From NCBI RefSeq assembly GCF_014349155.1, contig NZ_JACSIT010000120.1, positions 1 to 64,000 of the forward strand: DNA of 64,000 nucleotides, given 5' to 3'. Positions 1 to 8,646 of this stretch are shown in pieces. Source of the stretch: Neolewinella lacunae (GTDB lineage: Bacteria > Bacteroidota > Bacteroidia > Chitinophagales > Saprospiraceae). The translations under genes and the position numbers were made by a program. The notes beneath the pieces are model-generated. The model made no database searches and was not told where the DNA came from. It saw only the letters and a list, made by a program, of their open reading frames with translations. Numbering within the stretch: the first letter of the stretch is position 1; every line of letters starts with the position of its first letter.

Positions 1-48
1 CTGATCGCATGGGCGGCCCAATGCCGATGGCGGTCGAAGGCCCCAAGG

Positions 49-739
49 TTACTTTGTATCTGAAGTCCGTTGCCCAAGTTTGTAAGTGAAACCTAAGAGT
101 AAGTTTGTTGAATTTGTTTTAATAGTTCCCATATTTGCAACTGGCACAGCGCTAACGTTATAAAGCCCAAGGTTGTTTCTCACTTCAAATGAAAATGCAA
201 ACGCTGTTTTTATAGGAACAGAAAGACCAAGTCCTGTTGAAATGCCAGTGTCAAAACGTTTAATAAGTGAGGTGTTGTCACTTGTGGTAACGGGAAAATT
301 ATCCCCTTGACTTACAAAGTTTTGTTTGATTAAATAGCCAAAGTAGGGTCCAGCATTTATAAAGTAATGAAATTTCTTTCCAAATGTCGCCCGAAGAAGA
401 ATGGGTAAAGTCAAGTAGTTAAAATTAGTGTTTACAGTAATTTCTCCCAAAGGATTTCCATTGATGTCGGTTGTCTGTGAAGTCAATACAGAACCCTTTC
501 TTTCAAAGGCGACATTTGTCCGCAGTGAAACAACCTTTTTTCAAATTGTACTGAAAAAAAAGCCCACCAGAAAATCCAATTGCCGATTCATGGTTATCAT
601 CAATAAAGTCGTTTCCACGTAGGAATGTTACACTCGGGCTGCCCTCAACGCCTAGGTCAAACCTATTTGTTTGGCCGTAAGCTGTTACTCCGACAGTCAG
701 AATAAGAAGTCCGAGCAAAAGTGATTTAATCTTTGTCAT
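49..739 (-). pseudogene. Outer-membrane beta-barrel protein (PorT-like), frameshifted
   Basis: Two consecutive minus-strand reading frames together make one small outer-membrane barrel protein of about 229 residues. The first (739 to 503) starts with a signal peptide (LLLGLLILTVGVTAYGQ) and a first strand. It shifts frame after FFQYNLKK, near 525-535. The second (486 to 49) supplies the remaining strands and ends in LLLGFTYKLGQ. Reading across the shift restores KKVVSLRTNVAFERKG, typical of the PorT/OMP_b-brl_2 group, so a single base was gained or lost near an A-run. It may be a true pseudogene or a sequencing error in a homopolymer. Such barrels lie in the outer membrane; the specific role is unknown. 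Confidence 0.7.
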
Positions 740-1048
740 AGTTGTAAATTTTTAATTGATCTGTTTGTGTTTGCATTGTCGTCCACAATAGCAGCTTATT
801 GCCTTTTATCCGACGGGAAGCACCAAGTTCTTAGCCTCCTGCCAGGGGCGGCTTCTAAGTTTAAAAGATGGGTTCTTTGAGGGTGGGCATCAGGTTAAAG
901 GGGGCGGTGGATTGGGGTTTGGACATTTGTTGGATTTTGGTGGGGAAAGTGTTTGTGGGGGCTTGCCGTTGCTCCCTGCGAAGGTCCGGCTGGTTCTCAA
1001 GGCTGGCAAGATGGGGTTGGATGGACGGTTACACACCATTTCATGTTG
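740..1048. other. Gap without a recognisable gene
   Basis: A 309-base stretch separates the frameshifted barrel gene from the AbiC-like gene. A 70-codon plus-strand reading frame (868-1080) crosses it, but it overlaps the 3' end of the AbiC gene and shows no domain or leader. I see no RNA gene or clear terminator here. The composition changes from G-rich to AT-rich, consistent with a junction of transferred segments. Confidence 0.5.
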
Positions 1049-2119
1049 TCATGTTGGTTGAGTTTTGTCTTTATCATTAGTCGTTTTTCTTTCTTGATAT
1101 TCAAAGTAGTCAGCCGGAAAAAATGAAGTGAGATCTATTTCAGTTTCTTTGTCGAAAAATCCATACGGAATATTTTTCACGAAACGATAACCACTAATTA
1201 AATTTTCATCCCACCATACTTGTCCAATGGGAGTCAAACAGTTTATAAAAAGGAGAGCCTGTTCGTGCGTCGTCAACTGTGCTCTAATTGTTTTTACATA
1301 TTCATACTTATCAATATCGACTGTTTGCTTGTTTACATAACTCACTGTTTGATAAAGATGGCGATAATAGTGTCCAAGTCGTGATTGGTGTCCTTCAAAT
1401 GGGTTGAACTTGAATTTACGCTCTGATTTAACTTTGCTCCGGATGGTTTTATCATTTAAACTCTTTTCAAACTCGTATACAAAAGACTGGTCGTAGCCTT
1501 TCAAAGCTTCTCTTAGCATCCTTGAAGAGTTTGGCCCTACACCAAAAAATAGAGCATAGTATGAAATATTGAAAAATTCCTTTTGATTGAAAGTCTGACC
1601 GTTTTCAAATGCGACACATTTTGCAATTTGCAATATTGCACGAAACTCCCGAATCATTATTACAAATATTTTTTTACCCAAGTCGGCACCTATTCCTATT
1701 TCAGCAACATTGTCACGGTGCATTTTAATGAGTTCAAAATATTTTGTTTCAAATTTTTCTATAGTTGATGTTTCTCGTTGATTTTTAAGTGTAGAATAAA
1801 GAAACACTACACTAACAAGAGCAAAAATTGTCCCGATATAGCCACCGACAAAGTCACCAAGTTGTGCTGCTGTTGCTGGGTCAATAGAATTAGTCTCCCG
1901 GTAGGCCTTAGCAAGAAATATTAAATTAATAGCCAATAGTCCACCTATAATTGTGAAAATTTCGATCCAATTTCTTTCAAGCCAGCTCGGCTTTTTGTAT
2001 GTAGCATATTTCTCAATGTGCGTCGTCATAAATTTGGCACGAACAGTCTCACCCATACGGCGTAGACGGCCTTTGATCGCTATGGTGGCTCCCCCCATTA
2101 TTGCGAGTGGTTTTTTCAT
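1049..2119 (-). CDS. Putative phage abortive infection protein (putAbiC family)
   Basis: The 356-residue protein has two N-terminal membrane segments (about residues 51-70 and 91-108) followed by a soluble domain. FETKYFELIKMH (about 123-134) and the late LGHYYRHLYQTVSYVNK...YVKTIRAQLTTHEQALLFINCL block match the putAbiC family. Members are linked to abortive phage infection, probably from the inner membrane; the mechanism is not established. The start ATG overlaps the stop of the upstream HEPN gene in an ATGA tetranucleotide, which implies translational coupling. An internal ATG at 2029 would remove a basic 30-residue extension. It is the last gene of a three-gene AT-rich cassette. Confidence 0.75.
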   Translation of the reverse strand: MKKPLAIMGGATIAIKGRLRRMGETVRAKFMTTHIEKYATYKKPSWLERNWIEIFTIIGGLLAINLIFLAKAYRETNSIDPATAAQLGDFVGGYIGTIFALVSVVFLYSTLKNQRETSTIEKFETKYFELIKMHRDNVAEIGIGADLGKKIFVIMIREFRAILQIAKCVAFENGQTFNQKEFFNISYYALFFGVGPNSSRMLREALKGYDQSFVYEFEKSLNDKTIRSKVKSERKFKFNPFEGHQSRLGHYYRHLYQTVSYVNKQTVDIDKYEYVKTIRAQLTTHEQALLFINCLTPIGQVWWDENLISGYRFVKNIPYGFFDKETEIDLTSFFPADYFEYQERKTTNDKDKTQPT

Positions 2120-2796
2120 GTCAGATACTTTCTATCAATAAGATATTTCTCAATATTCAGCAAAATCCTCTTTAAATACTTCGTAACCTGATTATAAATC
2201 TGCCTTAAATCTGAAATTGTATAGTTTCTTCCACACTCTGCAAAAGATAAGTCACCGTGTGCTAATTTATTTCTTTGTGTTTTAACCAGATGAAGTTTGG
2301 CTCCATTTTCTAAACTGTAATGAGCTCTTGATGAAAACCCAATATTCTCAGCAAACTCTCTAATTTTTCTCCCATCAATATTTCCAGATATATTTTTTGA
2401 GGCTTCAAACTCTATATCTATTATGTCATCAGCAATTTGATTCAGCACTAAAAAAATATTCCCCGTTCCCATTTGGCTGAAATTTCTATAATTAGTATTG
2501 ATCCATATTCTTTTTATTTCATCTTTTACATTTTTATACTTCACATTTTCCGAAGTAATAACATCATAAATCTCTATAAGAGCTTGCTTAATTGATGATT
2601 CTGCCAAATTGTAAAGTAAAAGAAAAACATTTGCTTTCATTACTTTTTGCAATTCATCATCAAACCGTAAGTATTTACGTGTTTGATTATTGGGTAAAAA
2701 TAACGAAGCATTTTGTTCAATTACTTTTTCAAGTAATTTGAAATACAGCTTTATTTCTTGAGCTCTTTTGTCAAAATCACTTAATACTGTTGTCAC
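2116..2796 (-). CDS. HEPN-family putative RNase (MAE_28990/MAE_18760 type)
   Basis: This 226-residue, largely helical protein carries the HEPN signature R-N-K-L-A-H at residues 175-180 (Rx4H). In active HEPN toxins this motif is the RNase centre. Overall layout and the DUF262 gene one base upstream match the MAE_28990-type HEPN proteins known from such pairs. The gene sits between DUF262 and putAbiC with almost no spacing, so the three are probably one transcript. The expected role is a toxin or defence nuclease whose activity is controlled by a partner. Neither substrate nor trigger can be read from the sequence. Confidence 0.7.
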   Translation of the reverse strand: MTTVLSDFDKRAQEIKLYFKLLEKVIEQNASLFLPNNQTRKYLRFDDELQKVMKANVFLLLYNLAESSIKQALIEIYDVITSENVKYKNVKDEIKRIWINTNYRNFSQMGTGNIFLVLNQIADDIIDIEFEASKNISGNIDGRKIREFAENIGFSSRAHYSLENGAKLHLVKTQRNKLAHGDLSFAECGRNYTISDLRQIYNQVTKYLKRILLNIEKYLIDRKYLT

Positions 2797-2797
2797 C

Positions 2798-3832
2798 TTA
2801 ATTGAGAAGTTTATTTCTTACAAATTCAATTCTATTTTTTATTGCACTTGGAGCATTTTGCCCTCCAGCTGTAGTGATATCTTTAAATTCTTTTCCTTCT
2901 ATCCAATCCACATTTTGTACAGTCAAATTTGGATTTTCTTCAAGTGCAAGATGAACACCAACTGAGATAGAATCAAATCTCACTCTTGGTGTTTTGCTGG
3001 AACCTGGTGCTTTTTTGAATCCATAAGGAAAATTGTCGTTCACAAAATTTAACATTCTGTCAAACCTTGAATAAAACTCTTCTTTATTGAAATATTTATT
3101 CATATCCTCTGTATAATCGTTTAGGAATTCGTTAACTCCAGTTTTAACTTTTTTATATCTATCTGAGTATGCAAAAAACCTTATGATCAATTCTTGAGGC
3201 TCACCCCGCTTCGCCATGTTAGCAGTAAATGATGTGTTAGCGATAAATAAAGGATGAAGAGCACATTCTTCATATGTAAAATCTATAAATTTACCACCAT
3301 AAATTCCTTTTCTTTTTTCCATATCCTTAAGAATGTCACTACCTGTATTGATTCTTTCGAATATCATAAATCTCACATCGTCATCGCTCTTATCTGTTAA
3401 TGAAATCATTCTTATTGTTGTATTATTAAACTTACGCTGCCTTGATTTAATCAAGTCTGAAAAACTGAATCCATTTAATTTATCCAACACCTCAAGATTT
3501 TTTAAACGCAACCTGCCCTGAACAAAATCAACTAATGTTCTAAGTCTTTGAGACCCATCAACAACTTCTAACCTTCCATCTCCTGTATCGGCAGTAAAAA
3601 TGTAAGGTATTGGCAATCCTAACAAAACTGATTCTATAAATTTTGCCTGCCTTTCCTCATTCCAAACAAAATTTCTTTGATATGTTGGTATATAAATATC
3701 ATTTTCATCATCTTTTAATCCTTCCAAATATTTTGAAATTAACAACTCTATTGTAAATTCTTTAATGTCAAAATCTACAATCTTTTGCTTTTCTACTACC
3801 TGGCTTTCAGCGTCTACTTGTATCTTATTCAT
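2798..3832 (-). CDS. DUF262 domain protein (GmrSD/ParB-like N-terminal fold)
   Basis: The 344-residue protein has the DUF262 hallmarks IPTYQRNFVWNEERQAKFIES (from about residue 48) and DGSQRLRTL (92-100), with a downstream helical region. DUF262 proteins have a ParB/sulfiredoxin-like nucleotide-binding fold and occur in GmrSD-type modification-dependent restriction and other defence systems. No HNH (DUF1524) nuclease domain follows, so nuclease activity would have to come from the adjacent HEPN protein. It is the first gene of the cassette. Coding composition is much more AT-rich than in the housekeeping genes from 4.3 kb onward, which suggests horizontal acquisition. Confidence 0.8.
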   Translation of the reverse strand: MNKIQVDAESQVVEKQKIVDFDIKEFTIELLISKYLEGLKDDENDIYIPTYQRNFVWNEERQAKFIESVLLGLPIPYIFTADTGDGRLEVVDGSQRLRTLVDFVQGRLRLKNLEVLDKLNGFSFSDLIKSRQRKFNNTTIRMISLTDKSDDDVRFMIFERINTGSDILKDMEKRKGIYGGKFIDFTYEECALHPLFIANTSFTANMAKRGEPQELIIRFFAYSDRYKKVKTGVNEFLNDYTEDMNKYFNKEEFYSRFDRMLNFVNDNFPYGFKKAPGSSKTPRVRFDSISVGVHLALEENPNLTVQNVDWIEGKEFKDITTAGGQNAPSAIKNRIEFVRNKLLN

Positions 3833-4303
3833 TTAGCTTGCTTTTTATTAACTGCTACCAACGACCTCATTCTAAAATGAATCCAGTATACCGCTATCGC
3901 TTTACCCCCAGAGGGTCATCCAAGAGAGGCACCACTAATCCAAATCGCAGCGGTAAAATAAGCAATCCAAGTACCTATTACCCCTCAAACTCAGTTCAAA
4001 TCAGCTCACCCATTTCCTGGATAGCTGGTAGCTAGCCACAAATAAAAGCATTTCCCCACACTTTACACCCCCAACCCACAAAAAAAATCACTTGGCCACA
4101 GAAAAGCCAAAACCTGGGCCGTCTAATTGGGTAGGCTAAAGTCGTAGTGCGATGCAGGCCCTAAGATCAGGGGCTTAATGGATCGACCCGTAGCGCCCCC
4201 CACCTAAACAAACCTTAGTACAACTCACCGCCCTAAATGCCTTAGTAGTGAAAAAACCGCGCAGCGAAGGAACGCAGTTCCCCAAAACGAGCATGGGCCA
4301 ACC
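3833..4303. other. Island border, intergenic
   Basis: About 470 bases lie between the start of the DUF262 gene and the end of pyruvate carboxylase. Composition shifts from AT-rich to GC-rich across it. The only structure I recognise is a degenerate copy of the dispersed 27-bp repeat at 4244-4265. The promoter of the DUF262 cassette should lie in the first 100 bases, but I see no clear TAnnTTTG element. Short plus-strand reading frames here have no supporting features. Confidence 0.4.
4244..4265 (+). repeat. Degenerate copy of the dispersed 27-bp repeat
   Basis: The sequence AGTAGTGAAAAAACCGCGCA followed by GC resembles the two perfect copies at 14319 and 14360 (AGTGGTGAAAAAAGGAACTG then CGCAGCA). 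It has substitutions in the middle. Confidence 0.45.
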
Positions 4304-7300
4304 CTACCCCACCGTCACCACCAAATCATTCGCCTCCACCAAGGTCTTTTCCTTCAGCGCAATACCCAGCACTTCCCCGTCACTGGGGCTGGTGATGGTC
4401 GACTCCATCTTCATCGCTTCGATGACGAAGAGGGGGTCGCCCGCGCTGACCTTATCGCCCACTTTCACCAGGATGCGGCTCAGGTTGCCCATCAGGGGGC
4501 TACCGACTTGCCCCGGCCCAGCGGCCTTCTGGTGGGCCACCAACTTCGTCGATTTGGAACGGTCGCGCACGGTGATGCTGCGCGTCTGTCCGTTGAGGCT
4601 GAAGAAAACGAGGCGGTTGCCGTGGCCGTCGGCTTCGGTCATGTTGAGATACTTGACCGTGATGGTCTTGCCCGCGCTCAGGCGCACCAGCACTTCTTCG
4701 TTGGGCTTAAGGCCGTAGAAAAAGGCGGGCGTGGGCAGGTTGGCCACCTGGCCAAACTCTTCTTCGAAGGCGAAGTACTCGGCGTACACCTTGGGGTAGA
4801 GCAGGTAAGAGAGCAGGGCTTTGTCGTCGGGCGGAGCGACGCCGAATTGCTTTTCGTAGTCTTCCCGGGCGGCGGCCCAGTCGATGGGCTCCAGGTGGGC
4901 GTTGGGGCGGTCGGTGTAGGGCTTTTCGTCTTTGAGGACGAGCTTCTGCACTTCGGGGTCGAAGCCGCCTTCGATCTGGCCGAGGTCGCCGCGCATGAGG
5001 TCTTTGACGCTGTCGGGGAAGTCCAGTTTTTGCCCACGCTGCCGTACGTCGTCGGCCGTCAGGTCATTGCTGGTCATGAACATGGCCATGTCGCCCACCA
5101 CCTTGCTGGAGGGGGTTACTTTGATGAGGTTGCCGAAGAGTTCGTTGGCCGCGGCGTAGTTCTGGCGGATGGTGGGGAAGCGTTCCTCCAGGCCAAGTCC
5201 CCGCGCCTGCGGACGGAGGTTGGAGTACTGTCCGCCGGGAATTTCCGTGTCGTAGATCGTGGCCGTGCCCGCGCGCAACTCCGTCTCGAAGGGATAGTAA
5301 AAGGTGCGCACCGTCTCCCAGTAATCGGCGTACTGGTTGAGCAAGGGCAAATTGACCGGGTTCTCCCGCGGGTGCCCCTGCAACATGGCCGCAATGCTGT
5401 TGTAGCCCGGCTGCGAAGTGAGGCCGGAAAGGCTGTTGATGGCCACGTCCACAATGTCCACCCCCGCTTCGATGGCCCGCAGGTAAGTCGCGCTCTGGAT
5501 GCCGCTGGTATCGTGGGTGTGCAGGTGAATGGGCAGGCTGGTGGCGTCCTTCAGGGCCTGGATCAGCTCGGTGGCCGCCAGGGGCTTGAGCAGGCCAGCC
5601 ATGTCTTTGATGCAGAGCAGGTGCGCACCGGCGCTCTCCAGCTGCTTGGCCAGCGTGACGTAGTAGTTGAGGTCGAATTTTGTCTTCTTCGGGTCCGTGA
5701 TGTCGCCGGAGTAACAGATGCAGGCCTCGGCGAGGCTCTTGGTGTTTTCCCGCACGGTCTTGATGGAAACCTCCATGTTCTTGACCCAGTTGAGGGAGTC
5801 GAAGATGCGGAAGAGGTCGATGCCGCCGGTCATCCCCGTCACCTGCCCGTCGCGGTCGTGGGTCGGGAAGCCCGTTGCGGCTTCTTCGATGAACTTGATG
5901 ATGAGGTTATCGGGGTAAGCCTTGTAGCCCACGGCGTTGCTGCCGCGCAGCAGCATCTGGAAGAGGGTGTTGGGCATGGCCGTGCGCAGCTTCCGCAGCC
6001 GCCGCCAGGGGTCGGCCTTGAGGAAGCGGAGGGCCACGTCGAAGGTAGCCCCGCCCCAAACCTCCATGCTGAAGAGGTCGGCGGGCTGGTTGATGGCGTA
6101 GCTGCGGGCCACGTTGAGCATGTCGACCATCCGCATCCGGGTGGCGAGCAAGCTCTGGTGCGCATCCCGGAAAGTGGTGTCGGTGTAGTGGATTTTCTTT
6201 TCGGCCTTGAGCCAATCGATGAAGCCGTCCCGGCCTTTTTCCAGCAGCAAGTCGCGGCTCCCCTTCGGCACTTCGGCGAAGGGATCGAAGGTGGGCACCA
6301 CGGGCTTGAGGAAGGTGCGCGTCGGGTCGGGGTTCTTGACGTCGGGGTTGCCGTTTACGATCACGTCGGCCAGGTAGCTGAGCAGCTTCGTGCCCCGGTC
6401 GCGGAAGTTGTGAGCCTTCATCAACTCCGGGTGGTCGGGGATGAAGCGCACGGTGGCTTTGCCCCTTTGGAAGTCTTCGTTTTCCAGCAGGTTGAGCAGG
6501 AAGCCGATGTTGGTCTTCACGCCGCGGACCCGAAACTCCCGCAACGCCCGGTGCAGGCGGTCGGCCGCCCCTTGCAGGGTGCGCCCCGTGCCAGTCACCT
6601 TCACCAGCAAGCTATCGAAGTAGGGACTGATCACTGCACCGGGGAAGGCCGAGCCGGCGTCGAGGCGGATGCCCATGCCGCTGGCCGAGCGGTAGGCGAT
6701 GAGCGTGCCGTAGTCGGGCTTGAAGTTGTTGCCCGGGTCTTCGGTCGTCACCCGGCACTGGATGGCGAAGCCGTTGACTTTGACGCTGTCCTGGTCTTTG
6801 ATGAAGATCGTCGGGTGGCTCAGCGGGTAGCCCATGGTGACGAGAAACTGCGTCCGCACCAGGTCAATGCCCGTCACCTCTTCGGTAATCGTGTGCTCCA
6901 CCTGGATGCGGGGATTGACCTCGATGAAGTACACCGAATCGTCGGCATCCACCAAAAATTCTACGGTGCCAGCGCAGTAGTAGCCCACTTCGCGGCCCAG
7001 GCGCAGGGCGTAGTCGAAGAGCTGGTCTTTGACTTCCTGGGAGAGGTTGGCGGCCGGGGCGACTTCCACCACTTTCTGGAAGCGGCGCTGAACGGAGCAG
7101 TCGCGCTCGTGCAGGTGGACCAGGTTGCCGTAGTGGTCGCCCAGCAGCTGCACCTCAATGTGGCGCGGGTTTTCGATGAACTTTTCCAGGAAGATGGTGC
7201 CGTCGCCGAAGGCTTTCTCGGCTTCGCTGGCGGCGTCGACGACCTCGTTGCGGAGGTCTTTTTCGTTGCGGACCACGCGCATGCCCCGGCCCCCGCCCCC

Positions 7301-7807
7301 GCTGGCGGCTTTGATGATGACGGGGTAGCCGATGTCGGCGGCTTCGGCGGCAGCGACGTTGGGGTCGGAAATGTCTTTGTTGCTGTCGCGGATCAGGGGG
7401 ACGTTCACGCGGCGGGCCAGTTCTTTGGCGGCGACTTTATCGCCGAGCTGGTCCATACTCTCGGGCGAAGGGCCCACGAAGGCGATGCCGGCGTCTCGGC
7501 AGGCGCGGGCAAATTCTACGTTTTCCGAGAGGAAACCGTAGCCGGGGTGGATGGCGTCCACTTTCTGCTCCTGGGCCAGTTTGATGATGGCCTTGATGTC
7601 GATGTAGGGCCGCAGCGGCTCGTCGTCGGGGCCAATCTGGTAGCTCTCGTCGGCCTTGTAACGGTGCAGGCTGTAGCGGTCTTCGTAGGTATAAATGGCT
7701 ACGGTGCGGAGCTTCAACTCGCTGGCCGCCCGCAGGATACGGATGGCGATCTCTCCCCGGTTGGCGACGAGGATTTTGCGGAAACGGGTGATTTTTGGGG
7801 TAGTCAT
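4304..7807 (-). CDS. pyc: Pyruvate carboxylase
   Basis: This single-chain biotin enzyme carboxylates pyruvate to oxaloacetate in the cytoplasm, an anaplerotic and gluconeogenic step. The 1167 residues match the family length. The biotin carboxylase domain comes first (ILVANRGEIAIRI at the start, ATP-grasp glycine loop SGGGGRGMR). The carboxyltransferase domain follows (TFRDAHQSLLATRMR, about residues 540-555). A biotinyl carrier domain closes the protein, with EAMKMES and the biotin-accepting lysine near residue 1133. I chose the ATG at 7807 over a GTG 12 codons upstream because homology begins at KITRFRKILVANRGE. The gene is monocistronic here. Confidence 0.95.
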   Translation of the reverse strand: MTTPKITRFRKILVANRGEIAIRILRAASELKLRTVAIYTYEDRYSLHRYKADESYQIGPDDEPLRPYIDIKAIIKLAQEQKVDAIHPGYGFLSENVEFARACRDAGIAFVGPSPESMDQLGDKVAAKELARRVNVPLIRDSNKDISDPNVAAAEAADIGYPVIIKAASGGGGRGMRVVRNEKDLRNEVVDAASEAEKAFGDGTIFLEKFIENPRHIEVQLLGDHYGNLVHLHERDCSVQRRFQKVVEVAPAANLSQEVKDQLFDYALRLGREVGYYCAGTVEFLVDADDSVYFIEVNPRIQVEHTITEEVTGIDLVRTQFLVTMGYPLSHPTIFIKDQDSVKVNGFAIQCRVTTEDPGNNFKPDYGTLIAYRSASGMGIRLDAGSAFPGAVISPYFDSLLVKVTGTGRTLQGAADRLHRALREFRVRGVKTNIGFLLNLLENEDFQRGKATVRFIPDHPELMKAHNFRDRGTKLLSYLADVIVNGNPDVKNPDPTRTFLKPVVPTFDPFAEVPKGSRDLLLEKGRDGFIDWLKAEKKIHYTDTTFRDAHQSLLATRMRMVDMLNVARSYAINQPADLFSMEVWGGATFDVALRFLKADPWRRLRKLRTAMPNTLFQMLLRGSNAVGYKAYPDNLIIKFIEEAATGFPTHDRDGQVTGMTGGIDLFRIFDSLNWVKNMEVSIKTVRENTKSLAEACICYSGDITDPKKTKFDLNYYVTLAKQLESAGAHLLCIKDMAGLLKPLAATELIQALKDATSLPIHLHTHDTSGIQSATYLRAIEAGVDIVDVAINSLSGLTSQPGYNSIAAMLQGHPRENPVNLPLLNQYADYWETVRTFYYPFETELRAGTATIYDTEIPGGQYSNLRPQARGLGLEERFPTIRQNYAAANELFGNLIKVTPSSKVVGDMAMFMTSNDLTADDVRQRGQKLDFPDSVKDLMRGDLGQIEGGFDPEVQKLVLKDEKPYTDRPNAHLEPIDWAAAREDYEKQFGVAPPDDKALLSYLLYPKVYAEYFAFEEEFGQVANLPTPAFFYGLKPNEEVLVRLSAGKTITVKYLNMTEADGHGNRLVFFSLNGQTRSITVRDRSKSTKLVAHQKAAGPGQVGSPLMGNLSRILVKVGDKVSAGDPLFVIEAMKMESTITSPSDGEVLGIALKEKTLVEANDLVVTVG

Positions 7808-7904
7808 GGGGGAAAACGCTTGCTGCGCCACAATATAGCACACCGGGCGGCTTTCTAGCTTTGCTTAAGGAATAAGTTATTGGGCGTATTACGATTTTCG
7901 GCGG

Positions 7905-7922
7905 GGCGCGGACGCAGGTGCA
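7905..7922 (+). repeat. Dispersed 18-bp motif, copy 1
   Basis: GGCGCGGACGCAGGTGCA, followed by the purine-rich tail ATGGAAGACCG. It forms an inward-facing inverted pair with copy 2 at 8011. Confidence 0.85.
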
Positions 7923-8010
7923 ATGGAAGACCGAGGGGAGCAAGGGAAGTTGGGGGAGGACAAACCCTGCTCCTTTGTCCTAACTCCCCCCTTCGGGGGG
8001 TCGGGGGGGA
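7923..8010. repeat. Nested hairpins between two inverted 18-bp motifs
   Basis: Between motif copies 1 and 2 the sequence can fold twice. GGACAAA pairs with TTTGTCC, with flanking G-run and C-run arms extending the stem. CCCCCC-TTC-GGGGGG follows. The whole 7905-8027 segment is therefore a compact folded element in the gap between pyc and the marR operon. It could act as a bidirectional transcription stop or as a REP-like element; I cannot tell which. Confidence 0.5.
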
Positions 8011-8027
8011 GCACCTGCGGCCGCGCC
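8011..8027 (-). repeat. Dispersed 18-bp motif, copy 2
   Basis: GCACCTGCGGCCGCGCC, the reverse orientation of the motif, ends the folded segment that starts at 7905. Confidence 0.85.
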
Positions 8028-8129
8028 CAGGGCAAGACAAGGTCCTGAAAAAAGTTGGCCCAGACTTGTTAACTATTCCCCAATGGAAGAAAAGTTACGC
8101 AACAAAAGCCCATCTTCACGGTTTCGCCG

Positions 8130-8154
8130 AAATAGTTGATACGGCAAACTATTT
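8130..8154. promoter_or_regulatory. Probable MarR operator
   Basis: AAATAGTT (8130-8137) and AACTATTT (8147-8154) form a perfect inverted repeat with a 9-base spacer, ending 18 bases before the marR start codon. The position suits autoregulation of the marR-efflux operon. The assignment rests on symmetry and position only. Confidence 0.55.
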
Positions 8155-8172
8155 TAGCTACAACGAATTGCG

Positions 8173-8646
8173 ATGGAGGCAGACATTCCCCTTGGTAAAG
8201 TGTTCAGTGAGTTGGCCAAAGCCTACGCCGGTACCTTTACCGAACGGCTGGCGCACCTGCCCATCAGCCGGTACTACTACGCCCTGGTGGTCATTGAGGC
8301 CAAGGGGGGTGAGCTGAACCAGACGGAGCTGGCCGACGAGATATACACCGACAAAGCGACGGTGGTGCGCATGCTCGACTACCTCGAAACGGAGGGATGC
8401 ATCATCCGCCAGCCCAACCCGGCCGACCGCCGCGCTCACCGCCTGGAGCTGACCCCCAAGGCCCTGGCGATGATCCCTTCCATCAAGGAAGCCCTGCAGG
8501 AGACCAACGCCGAGTGCCTGGCGGTGGCCCGGCAGTTTGGCATCGAAGAATTACCCGCCGCGCTGGCGGCCATGCACTCCCAGCTGGCCAGCGAGAAACA
8601 CACCCCATTCCAAATCCATTTCATACGTCGTGAAGAGAACAATTAA
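8173..8646 (+). CDS. MarR-family transcriptional regulator
   Basis: The 157-residue protein shows the winged-helix pattern of the MarR family. Helices around LNQTELADEIYTDKATVVRMLDYLETEG form the DNA-reading unit, and the wing IIRQPNPADRRAHRLELTPKA carries the diagnostic D-R-R. Such dimers usually repress efflux genes and release DNA on binding phenolic or lipophilic ligands. It heads an operon with the three parts of an RND pump; the next gene overlaps its 3' end. A palindrome just upstream (8130-8154) is the likely operator, so local autorepression is expected. Confidence 0.88.
   Translation: MEADIPLGKVFSELAKAYAGTFTERLAHLPISRYYYALVVIEAKGGELNQTELADEIYTDKATVVRMLDYLETEGCIIRQPNPADRRAHRLELTPKALAMIPSIKEALQETNAECLAVARQFGIEELPAALAAMHSQLASEKHTPFQIHFIRREENN

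Noticed and set aside
868-1080. A 70-codon plus-strand gene downstream of the barrel gene
   Set aside because: It overlaps the 3' end of the AbiC-like gene, is Trp/Gly/Arg-rich without motif, and has no promoter or conserved features.
4508-7858. A 1116-codon open frame on the plus strand opposite pyruvate carboxylase
   Set aside because: It is the mirror of a GC-rich coding sequence: the translation is low-complexity (G, V, A, H rich) with no domains, while the minus strand encodes a complete enzyme.
7905-8027. A MITE with 18-bp terminal inverted repeats
   Set aside because: Other motif pairs face the opposite way, most copies are solitary, and no target-site duplication was visible.
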